Of a DNA stretch of 64,000 bases, positions 46,411-55,106 are shown in pieces. The stretch is from Ruminiclostridium herbifermentans (GTDB taxonomy: Bacteria; Bacillota; Clostridia; Acetivibrionales; DSM-1351). The stretch covers positions 1,914,501 to 1,978,500 of the forward strand of contig NZ_CP061336.1 of the NCBI RefSeq assembly GCF_005473905.2. The letters are read 5' to 3'. The translations under genes and the position numbers were made by a program. Below the pieces are notes generated by a model. That model was not told the origin of the DNA, did not search any database, and saw only the letters and a list, made by a program, of their open reading frames with translations. The stretch's first letter is position 1. Each line of letters opens with the position of its first letter.

Positions 46411-46459
46411 AGTATTATCCATGCCACAGATTTACGTGTAAAATGGATTTGTCCTCCTT
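46411..46459 (-). promoter_or_regulatory. murT: SD, hairpin and start region of murT
   Basis: AAGGAGG (46459-46453) is followed after 4 nt by ATCCAT, a 20-nt loop and ATGGAT (46422-46417), then 6 nt to the ATG. The linear distance is 42 nt, but the stem would leave about 10 nt. The order and part of the text (AACGAAGGAGG, TCCAT, ATGGATA) are shared with aroF. Confidence 0.5.
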
Positions 46460-46843
46460 CGTTATAAACATAGTGCTAAGTTATAATTTACTTTCGTATA
46501 TATAAATTCCATTTGGTATGGGAAAATTATCAATGTTTTTAACAAGAAAATTAGTTTGTTAAGCAATTACTTAACTTTAAATAAACTTTCCCACACTTGT
46601 ATTTTCAATTACTAAAGTAATAAGCATATTAATATTATATAAATATAATTATCATTAAATGGTAATATTTAAACATTTCAATTACACATTATATCATATA
46701 AATAAGCTTATTTATGAATTTTTCAGATAAATTTAGTATATTGGCTAATTAGTACTCCCGTACAAACTTATCTAAATGGAATTATTGACATTTACATTCA
46801 AAATATCACATTTGCTGGGCAATATTAAATTGTGATATAATAA
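46460..46843. other. gap between murT and the repeat array
   Basis: AT-rich; no ORF. The only recognised element is the 28-bp repeat at 46752-46779. A promoter for murT should be on the minus strand here, but none stands out. Confidence 0.4.
46752..46779 (+). repeat. 28-bp dispersed repeat, copy 2
   Basis: Starts GTACTCCCGTACAAACTT and continues ATCTAAATGG, matching 33486-33513 with two differences in the same orientation. Confidence 0.7.
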
Positions 46844-47084
46844 GCTCGAAAAGATAATTTGTACATACATTGTGCTTTTTCGAGCAGCAAAAACCACAAG
46901 TGGTTTTTGGAATGTAGAGATATTTGTGCGAACATAGTGCCTTTTCGAGTTGTTGAGATATTTATACTTACATGGTGCTGTTTAGAGCGGTAATAACCTC
47001 ACATGGTTTTTGCAGTATAGAGATTTTTGTGCGAATATAATGCTTTTTCGAGTTGAAAAACCCACAAGTGTTTGTGCCAATATA
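46844..47084 (+). repeat. array of two-hairpin interspersed repeats, copy 2
   Basis: The first unit is intact: GCTCGAAAAG/CTTTTCGAGC, then a perfect 10-bp hairpin CAAAAACCAC-AA-GTGGTTTTTG (46888-46909). Three or four degenerate units follow, each recalling TTGTGCGAACATAGTGC, TTTTCGAG and AAAACCCACAAG. The last, TTGTGCCAATATAGT, ends at the first recognisable murA codons. Confidence 0.75.
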
Positions 47085-48014
47085 GTAACACATTCAGGTG
47101 GGTGTGAAATAGGCCCAAGACCTATTGATTTACACTTAAAAGCACTTAGAAGTTTAGGCGCCAAAATAAATGATACTAATGGCGGGTACATAAGTTGTGA
47201 AACTGACGGATTAAAAGGTTGTGAAATATATCTCGATTATCCTAGTGTAGGAGCAACTGAAAATGCTATGATAGCTGCAGTATATGCTCAAGGTGATACT
47301 ATTATCAGAAATGCAGCAAAAGAGCCGGAAATAATAGACTTACAGAATTTCCTTCAAAAAATAGGTGCAAAAGTTACCGGAGCTGGCTCAAGCGTTATTA
47401 GGATAAAGGGATACGAGAAAAAATTAACTAAGGTAGAACATACTGTTATTCCAGATAGAATTATATCTGGAACATATATGGTGGCATCTGCTATAACAGG
47501 TGGTAATGTAACTATTAAGGACATTATTCCTGAGCACATTATTTCAATTGCATCGGTATTAAGGGATATTGGGTGTCAGATTAATATTAAGAGAAATGAT
47601 ATCCAAGTAATTTCTGGAACTAAGTTAGATGCAATAGAAGTAATCCGAACCTTGCCATACCCTGGATTTCCAACTGATATGCAGGCTCAGATGATGGCAT
47701 TATTAACTTTATGCAAAGGCACAAGCATTATTATTGAAACTATATTTGAAAGCAGATATAAGCATGTGGATGAGTTGCTGAAAATGGGAGCTAATATCAG
47801 AATAGATGGACGTATGGCTGTTATAAAAGGTGTTAACCGACTTAATGGTGCACAGGTAGTAGCAAGGGATTTGCGTGGAGGTGCGGCACTGATTTTGGCT
47901 GGTTTGGCTGCGCATGGTGAAACTACTATTACTGGTCTTGAACATATTGACAGAGGCTATTATAAGGTTGAAGAGAAACTGTCTGAATTAGGGGCAGAGA
48001 TAATAAGGATATAG
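47085..48014 (+). pseudogene. murA: murA 3' piece (UDP-GlcNAc enolpyruvyl transferase, C-terminal part)
   Basis: Encodes about 309 residues from VTHSGGCEIGPRPIDLHLKA, which holds the catalytic Cys, through GAEIIRI, the normal MurA end. The frame is intact and continues upstream into repeat DNA to a TTG at 47010, but no ribosome site is present. Added to the piece at 34386 it makes one complete MurA. It stands in the ancestral position directly before ftsQ (6 bp), so this side is the original locus. Could be a translated half of a split enzyme or a dead fragment. Confidence 0.85.
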
Positions 48015-48020
48015 ATACAA

Positions 48021-48860
48021 ATGAAAAATACTTCAAATAATGCCGATTACAAAAAATCAATAAATTTAAAAAGAAAGCGTGCGAGAGCAAAAAGGATCAG
48101 AAGGTTATTGCTTACAATTATTATTGTAACTGCTGCTATTATTTTTGCGCGCTCATCTTTTTTTATAGTAGATGAAATTAAAGTAACAGGCAACAAGAAG
48201 TATTCGTCTAACGATATAATATTTAATACTGGGCTTATAACAGGACAAAATGTATTTAAAATGTTAGGAGAAAAACCAAAGAATTTAATATCCTTTAGAT
48301 TTAAAGATAGGGAACAAAATGTTTATGAGTCCATGCCATATGTCAAATCTGTAAGTGTTAGACCTATGTTACCTAAAGCAATAAGAATTAAAATTCAAGA
48401 GAGAACTCCTTTTGCAATTCTAGAATATAATGGGACAAGCATATTGATTGATAAGGAAGGATATGCTTTAGAAACCATTAAAAATCCTGACATAAAAAAG
48501 AAGTATTTTAAAATAATAGGTACATTGGTGGATAGCTATAATTTGGGACAAGAGGTAAAATTTAAAGGGGAATCTCCATTACAGTTAGTAATATTATTTT
48601 GTGATACACTATTAAAAAGTGATAAAAATTCAGATATTAAGTTATATGATAAATTTACTTCTATTAAAGTTTCGGATATAAGTAGTGTAACTGCTAATTT
48701 TGAAGGAAGAATAGATGGGGAATTTGGAGACTTAGATAACCTTGAATATGATTTGAAAGTGTTTAAACAAATATTTACAAACAATATTACTAAAAATCAG
48801 AAAGGTACATTAGTTTTTTCAACTGGCAGCGAGCACCCATATTTTGTGCCTAAGGATTAG
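48021..48860 (+). CDS. ftsQ: cell division protein FtsQ/DivIB
   Basis: 279 residues: a very basic cytoplasmic N-terminus (KSINLKRKRARAKRIRR), one membrane segment at about 29-46, a POTRA domain starting FFIVDEIKVTGNKKYSS, and the FtsQ/DivIB domain with PYVKSVSVRPMLPKAIRIKI. It is part of the FtsQLB complex that activates septal wall synthesis. It begins 6 bp after the murA 3' piece, without a strong own ribosome site (AAGGATATAG), implying that translation or transcription from murA matters for it. Confidence 0.92.
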   Translation: MKNTSNNADYKKSINLKRKRARAKRIRRLLLTIIIVTAAIIFARSSFFIVDEIKVTGNKKYSSNDIIFNTGLITGQNVFKMLGEKPKNLISFRFKDREQNVYESMPYVKSVSVRPMLPKAIRIKIQERTPFAILEYNGTSILIDKEGYALETIKNPDIKKKYFKIIGTLVDSYNLGQEVKFKGESPLQLVILFCDTLLKSDKNSDIKLYDKFTSIKVSDISSVTANFEGRIDGEFGDLDNLEYDLKVFKQIFTNNITKNQKGTLVFSTGSEHPYFVPKD

Positions 48861-48940
48861 AAAGAGGATTAAAATAGAATTAAATATATTGGTTTACAAA
48901 AGATGATACTATATAAGATACAATATGAAAGGAAGATATT

Positions 48941-49300
48941 ATGATACCCATTTTAGGATTAATTGCAGGAATTTTAATAGGGATGTTTATACCAATAACT
49001 ATTCCATCAGAGTATTTTACATACGTTGCAGTTGCAATACTTGCAGCCTTAGACTCTGTTTTTGGTGGTTTGATAGCAACTATAAATAAAAAGTTTGATA
49101 TGAGAATTTTTCTGTCAGGTTTTTTTGGGAATGCTCTATTAGCTGCTACTCTGGCTTATATTGGCGACAAATTAGGACTTCAGATTTACCTTGCAGCTAT
49201 ATTTGCATTTGGTAATAGATTGTTTTTAAACTTTGCATTAATTAGAAGATTTGTATTGAATAAGTTCTTCAAAAAAGATAATATAGTTAATGAAGAATAA
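48941..49300 (+). CDS. sbp: small basic protein (DUF1290)
   Basis: 119 residues with three to four membrane segments, matching the Sbp/DUF1290 family found in division clusters of Firmicutes: MIPILGLIAGILIGMFIPI, then AALDSVFGGLIATINKKFD. Function unknown. SD GAAAGGAAG. In many clostridia DUF881 genes flank it; they are missing here, and a repeat fills the space to ftsA. Confidence 0.92.
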   Translation: MIPILGLIAGILIGMFIPITIPSEYFTYVAVAILAALDSVFGGLIATINKKFDMRIFLSGFFGNALLAATLAYIGDKLGLQIYLAAIFAFGNRLFLNFALIRRFVLNKFFKKDNIVNEE

Positions 49301-49307
49301 TGAGGCA

Positions 49308-49385
49308 AAAAGAAGATTTCCTCTACTTCTATAAGTGGCGGATACAGCTTTAGTTTTACACGGTGAAATATCTACAGCCTTGTTG
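49308..49385 (+). repeat. structured repeat, copy 2
   Basis: The core ACTTCTATAAGTGGCGGATAC (49333-49353) matches the reverse complement of 35308-35328 region with two differences; similarity is weaker outside. ATTGATGCTAG at 49434-49444, further right, matches the end of the fold-back repeat. Confidence 0.45.
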
Positions 49386-49497
49386 AAATACCGCTGAATC
49401 AAATGAGATTTTCTAAAAACTGAAAATTTCATATTGATGCTAGGTATTATAAGTACTTTTGAAGGGTATTTGGTAAGAATATTAGGGGGTCAGTTTT

Positions 49498-50733
49498 GTG
49501 TCTGATATCATTGTAGGAATAGATATAGGTACTTCAAAAGTAAGTACTGTTATCGGTAAGGTTGACAGAGCACTAGAAGTTGAAATTTTAGGTAGGGGCA
49601 TAGCCTCTTGTACTGGAGTAAAGAAGGGAATAATTATTGACATTGATGCTACGTCTGATTCCATTCGGAATTCTGTCAGAATTGCTGAAGCTCAATCTGA
49701 AGTTAAGGTTATTTCAGCATATATAAATATTTCAGGTCTGCATACTAATATAATCAAGCATAGAAATTTTACTAATATTGTTAGCAGTAATAAAGAAATT
49801 ACAAAAGAGGATGTTCAGAAACTCATTTATTCTGCTGGAACAATATCTATAGCTGAAGACTGTGAAGTTATTGATGTTGTACCAAGTCAATTTATTGTGG
49901 ATGGATATGATGGAATAATTGATCCTGTTGGTATGAAAGGCTCTATATTAGAAGGCGACTTTGATGTAGTAGTTGGGAAAATAATATCCGTTCAAAATAT
50001 AATCAGAAGTGTTGAAAAAGCGGGGATTAAAGTTGATGGGCTTGTAGCTGAAGGCTTTGCAGCTGGGGAATGTATTTTGATGCCAGATGAAAAGGACATG
50101 GGAGTTATTTTGGTTGATATAGGTGGTGGAACTACAGAAGTAAGTGTATTCAAAAACGAAAAGTTGGTAATGAATCACTGTTTTGCTGTAGGGGGCGATC
50201 ATATTTCTAATGACCTGTCCATAGCCTTAAAAATGTCTTATGCAGAGTCTGATAGAATAAAGAAACAGTATCAGTTGGCCTCAACAAGACTAATAAAAAA
50301 TGATCAAGAGATATCTGTAAATGATATAAGTGAGAGTTTCAAGAAAAATATAATGGTATCTGATGCCATAGAAGTAATAGAAGCAAGAGTTTCAGAAATT
50401 TTTAGTCTTTGTCACGATATGGTTGAGAAAAAATGTCCAGGAAGCTATGGAGCGGGTGTCGTATTGTCTGGTAATGGTATTGCTGCATTAGATGGTGCAT
50501 CTCAGCTTGCAAATGAGATTTTTCAATTACCTGTAAGAGTTGCATCACCAAAGCTTAAAGATATTACTTCTTTGGAATATTGTACTGCAGCAGGAATAGT
50601 TAAGTTTATTGCAAAACAAGAAAAGGAAGCTAGCACTATTAGTAAAAAAAATATTACAGAGACCAATAAGAAGACTAAAAATAATAGTTTTTTCAAAAAA
50701 TTACTTATTTCACTCAAAGAATTATTTTATTAG
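49498..50733 (+). CDS. ftsA: cell division protein FtsA
   Basis: Actin-like membrane tether of FtsZ, 411 residues from a GTG behind AGGGGGTCAG. Phosphate-1 motif IVGIDIGTSKVSTVIG, the SHS2 (1C) domain after residue 80, phosphate-2 VILVDIGGGTTEVSVF and a C-terminal amphipathic helix NSFFKKLLISLKELFY that binds the membrane. Confidence 0.96.
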   Translation: MSDIIVGIDIGTSKVSTVIGKVDRALEVEILGRGIASCTGVKKGIIIDIDATSDSIRNSVRIAEAQSEVKVISAYINISGLHTNIIKHRNFTNIVSSNKEITKEDVQKLIYSAGTISIAEDCEVIDVVPSQFIVDGYDGIIDPVGMKGSILEGDFDVVVGKIISVQNIIRSVEKAGIKVDGLVAEGFAAGECILMPDEKDMGVILVDIGGGTTEVSVFKNEKLVMNHCFAVGGDHISNDLSIALKMSYAESDRIKKQYQLASTRLIKNDQEISVNDISESFKKNIMVSDAIEVIEARVSEIFSLCHDMVEKKCPGSYGAGVVLSGNGIAALDGASQLANEIFQLPVRVASPKLKDITSLEYCTAAGIVKFIAKQEKEASTISKKNITETNKKTKNNSFFKKLLISLKELFY

Positions 50734-50758
50734 GCAATAAAATCAAAACTTGCCTAAT
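50729..50758 (+). terminator. hairpin after ftsA
   Basis: ATTAGGCAA and TTGCCTAAT pair perfectly over 9 bp around a 12-nt loop, overlapping the ftsA stop. Only TTTAAATTT follows, so it may attenuate or process the ftsA-ftsZ message rather than end it. Confidence 0.5.
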
Positions 50759-50876
50759 TTAAATTTATAATATATATTATTAATATGTATTTTTATATTT
50801 TTTAGATTTATATGAAAAGGATAATTTACAGCGTTTATAATAAAGTTTTATTACCAAAGCTAAAGGGGGATTTACT

Positions 50877-51995
50877 TTGCTAGATTTTGAAATTGATATG
50901 GATCATTTTGCCCAAATAAAGGTTGTTGGTTGTGGTGGTGGAGGAAACAACGCCGTTAACCGCATGATTGATGCCGGACTAAGGGGTGTTGATTTCATTG
51001 CTATAAATACAGATAAACAGGCTTTATTTTTATCGAAAGCCAATACAAAGATTCAAATAGGAGATAAGCTTACTAAGGGTCTTGGTGCAGGTGCTAATCC
51101 CGAAATCGGGGAAAAAGCTGCTAATGAAAGCAGAGATGAAATCACTCAAGCCATAAAGGGTGCAGATATGGTGTTTGTTACTGCTGGTATGGGTGGTGGA
51201 ACAGGAACAGGAGCAGCTCCAGTGGTTGCACAGATCGCTAGAGAAATGGGAATTTTGACAGTTGCTGTAGTTACAAAACCATTTATTTTTGAAAGCAGAA
51301 CCCGTATGCAGCATGCAGAGAGAGGTATTGAAAACCTCAAGAATACTGTTGATTCCTTAGTTACTATTCCTAATGACAGATTGCTGCAAGTTGTAGAAAA
51401 GCGTACTACAATGGTAGAGGCATTTAAAATGGCAGATGATGTATTACGTCAAGGTGTACAAGGTATTTCTGACCTAATAGCTGTTCCCGGTTTGGTAAAT
51501 TTGGACTTTGCTGACGTGAAGACAATAATGCTCAGTTCTGGTTTGGCACATATGGGAGTGGGCAGAGCTTCTGGAGAAAACAGAGCTGAAGATGCAGCTA
51601 AGCTAGCTATTTCTAGTCCTCTTTTAGAAACATCAATAGAAGGTGCAAGAAGAGTTTTAGTTAATATTACAGGTGGACCCGATATGGGGTTATTTGAGGT
51701 TAATACTGCTGCTGAATTAGTGCAAAAGTCAGCTGATCCTGAGGCAAATATTATATTTGGTGCAGTTATTGATGAAACTATGACAGATGAATTAATGATA
51801 ACTGTTATAGCAACTGGATTCGAAAGCGGACCAGTATTGAAGAAGTTTGATAAGCCTGCTGAAAAGCCAAAACAAGCTTCAACACCTGAAAACAGTTATT
51901 CTGGAAGTACTGTTGAAAAGAGTAATTCAAATGTTGTTTCACCTGATAATGAGCTTGACATTCCTACTTTTTTAAGACGTAATAGATTTAAATAA
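50877..51995 (+). CDS. ftsZ: cell division protein FtsZ
   Basis: Tubulin-like GTPase that forms the division ring, 372 residues. GTP-binding segments [28 protein letters not shown] and the T7 loop [11 protein letters not shown] are complete. A variable linker leads to the conserved C-terminal peptide [12 protein letters not shown] that binds FtsA. TTG start behind AAAGGGGGAT. Confidence 0.97.
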   Translation: MLDFEIDMDHFAQIKVVGCGGGGNNAVNRMIDAGLRGVDFIAINTDKQALFLSKANTKIQIGDKLTKGLGAGANPEIGEKAANESRDEITQAIKGADMVFVTAGMGGGTGTGAAPVVAQIAREMGILTVAVVTKPFIFESRTRMQHAERGIENLKNTVDSLVTIPNDRLLQVVEKRTTMVEAFKMADDVLRQGVQGISDLIAVPGLVNLDFADVKTIMLSSGLAHMGVGRASGENRAEDAAKLAISSPLLETSIEGARRVLVNITGGPDMGLFEVNTAAELVQKSADPEANIIFGAVIDETMTDELMITVIATGFESGPVLKKFDKPAEKPKQASTPENSYSGSTVEKSNSNVVSPDNELDIPTFLRRNRFK

Positions 51996-52134
51996 TTGCA
52001 TTTTATTCAGATTTAAGAATTATTTAGATTATGTAGGTAAAAAGTTAAGGATTTAAGTTATTTACAAAGGCAATAACTATTGGCCATAAAAAGTAGATAT
52101 ATTTTCAATTTAAATAATATTATATAGAGGATAT

Positions 52135-52176
52135 GGAACTTATACAGAATTTAATTTTGATAAGTTCCTATTTTAT
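52135..52176 (+). terminator. terminator after ftsZ
   Basis: GGAACTTAT and ATAAGTTCC form a perfect 9-bp stem with a 16-nt loop, followed by TATTTTATT. Confidence 0.65.
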
Positions 52177-52221
52177 TGCTTCTATTTTAATAGTGAGGGT
52201 AACCTAAATCTCAATGAATTA

Positions 52222-52575
52222 GGTCTATGTCAATAGTTGAGGTGGAACTGTAAACCGAAATTATATGTTTTTATTCAGCCTATTAAATTTGCTTAGTATG
52301 TGGGTGTTACAATAATATTTTAACTTTTATATTTATCATAGACACAAAGTTTTGAGCCAATTCAAAAAGGCTATATTTTAAATTGATGTTCCATTTAGTG
52401 TTATAATTTCAGTGAGAATTTAGGCTAGAACTGTAAACTAAAATTATAATTATTAGTCAATTGTGATGTTAACCACAATGAGCTAGATATTGCGTAGCAG
52501 TTTATAACTGCTGAACTATTTTGGTTCTATGACAATAGTTGGGCTGTAGCAGTACACTGAACTTTATATGAGCCA
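52222..52575 (+). repeat. three degenerate direct repeats
   Basis: GGTCTATGTCAATAGTTG with AACTGTAAACCGAAATTATA (52231-52265), AGAACTGTAAACTAAAATTA (52428-52447) and GGTTCTATGACAATAGTTGG with AGTACACTGAAC (52523-52565) are diverged copies of one unit spaced 150-200 bp apart. No coding potential. Confidence 0.4.
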
Positions 52576-52708
52576 TTTGCCTAAAAGGTGATAGGCTTTT
52601 TGCTTATTTGTAAAGTATTTAGAATTCTAAGTCTGAAATTATCAAAGTTCCTATATCAATATGCTAATAGTTAGCCAATTTGCACTGTTTAGTCACATGC
52701 AATGCTAT

Positions 52709-52776
52709 TTTGTCATACGATATTTCTTTTTCTACATTTCATTTTGACAAACTTCTGTTAACACCCTAAGTATAAT
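52709..52776 (+). promoter_or_regulatory. Spo0A-type promoter upstream of spoIIGA
   Basis: TTGACA (52744-52749) and TATAAT (52771-52776) are perfect hexamers with a 21-bp spacer. A TTTGTCAAA Spo0A box on the minus strand (52743-52751) overlaps the -35 and another, TTTGTCATA, lies at 52709-52717. The Bacillus spoIIG promoter is known for a similar wide spacer and Spo0A sites at the -35. Confidence 0.6.
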
Positions 52777-53222
52777 CTAATGTGTACAACAAATGTCTCA
52801 CATATATCTGAGAAATGTATCATTTATGCCATACGGGAATACTGGATAAAAGCATATATTTTAGCTTTATCATTTGAGGCAGTAAAACTTATTAGATGAG
52901 AAGTTAATTTTCTTAATACACTAAGGGGGCATATGGTCATCAACTTTATAAATCAATAGACTTTTCATTGGGAAATTTGGCTGGTAATATTTGATGGTAA
53001 TAATTGTATGAATTAGTTTCTGAAAAGCATGATGAATAAATAGATGAATGAATACATAAAATGCGCTCAATAAATATTATATGTTTCATACAAAATTCAA
53101 TTATAGCCTGAAGAAATAGAAGAACAAAGACAAGGTTAAGCATAAAATAAGAAGAATTTGAATATTAGTAATATAGTAAAAGTTTTGTACAATCTATTTT
53201 AACAATTTGCGGGGTATGTACA

Positions 53223-54134
53223 GTGGGGACTTATTTGGAAGTTTATTGGGATGTTCTTGTTTTAGAGAATTTTGTTATTAATTTTCTTATATTATTGGTG
53301 ACTGCAAAACTTTCAAGGTTGAGGGTGAGCACCTTACGTTTATTAGCTGGGGCTATTATAGGGGCTCTATATGTTGGGTTTATAATTATTCAGCCTGACT
53401 TAAAAGTATACTACACGGCTATTGCTAAAATATTGCTCTCTATGTTTATAGTAGCTGTTACTTTTTCGCCGCGTAAAGTGTTGCAGTTTATCAGAACTTT
53501 AGCTATATTCTACATTTCAACATTTATTTTTGCAGGAGCTGCGTTTGCTTTTCTGTTTTTCAGTCATCAGGGTGGCTTTGTTAGAAATGGGATTGTATGC
53601 GTTTTTGGACAATCGCAATGGAGTATGCTTGTATTTTCTCTGATTACAGTTGGAATTATTGTAAAGATATTTTTGGAGGTTATTCAGAGCCGACTAACAA
53701 AGGAAAATTTGTTAGTGCCTGTTAAAATATCCTTTGATAATAGAGCAATTGATTTATCAGCATTAATAGATACTGGAAATTCATTAAGGGATCCTCTTAC
53801 TAATATACCTGTTATGGTAGTTGAATTTAAAGCGTTAAAAGAACTTTTACCGCAAGAGATTAAGAGTATATTTGATTGTGCTCAAGAGGAAGATCTAAAT
53901 TATGTAACAACAATAATTTCTAAGTCAAAATGGTTTTCACGATTCAGGCTGATTCCTTTTTGCTCATTGGGAAAAGAAAATGGTATGCTAATAGGTTTCA
54001 AACCAGATTTTATTGAGATAGGTGGCGAGGACGATAAAAGAGGTATAAAAAATGTTATTGTAGGTATATACAACAGGTCATTGTCAAGAAATGAAAAATA
54101 TAAGGCTTTGCTTGGTCCAGAACTTGTTGCATGA
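53223..54134 (+). CDS. spoIIGA: sporulation sigma-E processing peptidase
   Basis: Membrane aspartic protease of 303 residues that cleaves pro-sigma-E in the mother cell after septation. Five membrane segments lie in the first 155 residues. The soluble domain has the active-site Asp183 in SALIDTGNSLRDPLTN. GTG start behind GCGGGG. Located directly before sigE, as in other spore formers. Confidence 0.95.
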   Translation: MGTYLEVYWDVLVLENFVINFLILLVTAKLSRLRVSTLRLLAGAIIGALYVGFIIIQPDLKVYYTAIAKILLSMFIVAVTFSPRKVLQFIRTLAIFYISTFIFAGAAFAFLFFSHQGGFVRNGIVCVFGQSQWSMLVFSLITVGIIVKIFLEVIQSRLTKENLLVPVKISFDNRAIDLSALIDTGNSLRDPLTNIPVMVVEFKALKELLPQEIKSIFDCAQEEDLNYVTTIISKSKWFSRFRLIPFCSLGKENGMLIGFKPDFIEIGGEDDKRGIKNVIVGIYNRSLSRNEKYKALLGPELVA

Positions 54135-54240
54135 CAAATAATAATTTTGTGGCAGTAAGATTATACATAAGATTATACAATGGAGGATTTATTAAACAGA
54201 ATACTAATAAGTAAGTCAAAATTAGGAGGGGGAACAGGAA

Positions 54241-54972
54241 ATGAAAATTTTAGTTAAAATAAAGATGTTTATTCTTATTAAGTATGAGAATATATTGAGG
54301 AGATTTAGACTAGGAGGTTTTTTTCCGGTTCACTATATAGGAGGAAGTGAGGCATTACCACCTCCATTGACTTTGGATGAAGAAAACTACTTGCTTCAAA
54401 AGCTTGAACAGAGTGATTATGGTGTTAAAAGTATACTTATAGAAAGAAACCTAAGATTAGTAGTATATATTGCAAGAAAATTCGAAAATACAGGTGTAGG
54501 TGTTGAGGATTTAGTATCTATTGGAACAATTGGTTTAATTAAAGCCATTAATACCTTTAATCCTTCAAAAAATATTAAACTTGCTACTTATGCATCAAGA
54601 TGTATTGAAAATGAAATACTAATGTACTTGAGGAGAAATAATAGAGTTAAGTCTGAAATTTCAATTGACGAGCCTTTAAATATTGACTGGGATGGAAATG
54701 AATTGCTTTTGTCAGATATTTTGGGGACTGATAATGACCTTATTCATAGAAGCCTTGAAGAAGAAGTTGATAAAGAATTACTGAATATGGCAATGAAAAA
54801 ATTGTCATCAAGAGAAAAGAGAATAATGGAGTTGAGATTTGGTCTTTCTAATGAAGCGGAAAAGACTCAGAAAGAGGTTGCAGATATGCTGGGAATATCT
54901 CAATCTTACATATCAAGATTAGAAAAAAGGATAATAAGCAGATTAAAAAAGGAAATCAGCAGAATGACTTAA
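54241..54972 (+). CDS. sigE: sporulation sigma factor E (pro-form)
   Basis: Early mother-cell sigma factor, 243 residues. The first 29 or so residues ([20 protein letters not shown]) are the membrane-seeking pro-sequence removed by SpoIIGA. Region 2 follows with [20 protein letters not shown] and region 4 with [31 protein letters not shown]. Cotranscribed with spoIIGA. Confidence 0.97.
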   Translation: MKILVKIKMFILIKYENILRRFRLGGFFPVHYIGGSEALPPPLTLDEENYLLQKLEQSDYGVKSILIERNLRLVVYIARKFENTGVGVEDLVSIGTIGLIKAINTFNPSKNIKLATYASRCIENEILMYLRRNNRVKSEISIDEPLNIDWDGNELLLSDILGTDNDLIHRSLEEEVDKELLNMAMKKLSSREKRIMELRFGLSNEAEKTQKEVADMLGISQSYISRLEKRIISRLKKEISRMT

Positions 54973-55041
54973 ATATCTGGGCTTAGGCTTAAAATGCAGG
55001 TTTGTCAAGGTGTTTGAGAAAAATATTTAATTGATTTAACA

Positions 55042-55069
55042 GTATAAAATTAACCTCTAGGGCAATAAT
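55042..55069 (+). promoter_or_regulatory. possible sigma-F/sigma-G promoter for sigG
   Basis: GTATA (55042-55046) and GGCAATAAT (55061-55069), 14 bp apart, match the forespore promoter pattern (GYATA and GGnnAnAnT). sigG is normally transcribed from such a promoter. The spacer is one base short of usual. Confidence 0.5.
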
Positions 55070-55106
55070 GATATTACATAGTTATTATAGCTCGGGAGGT
55101 TTTTAT

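Larger units (their letters stand above)
51996..53222 (+). other. 1.2-kb gap between ftsZ and spoIIGA
   Basis: No gene. It holds the ftsZ terminator, three degenerate repeats and a promoter with Spo0A boxes. AAGGGGG before an 8-codon ORF (ATG at 52933, MVINFINQ) is followed by random sequence. Most of the last 400 bp would be an unusually long leader for spoIIGA. Confidence 0.5.

Noticed and set aside
34746-47084. The 12.3-kb segment as a sporulation skin-type element excised to restore murA
   Set aside because: No serine or tyrosine recombinase gene is in the segment, it contains essential polA and coaE, and the two overlapping edges are diverged rather than identical attachment sites. It stays only as an untested alternative.
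46844-47084. Repeat array as a CRISPR
   Set aside because: Units vary in sequence and length, spacers are not unique regular segments, the units are palindromic elements found singly elsewhere, and no cas gene is nearby.
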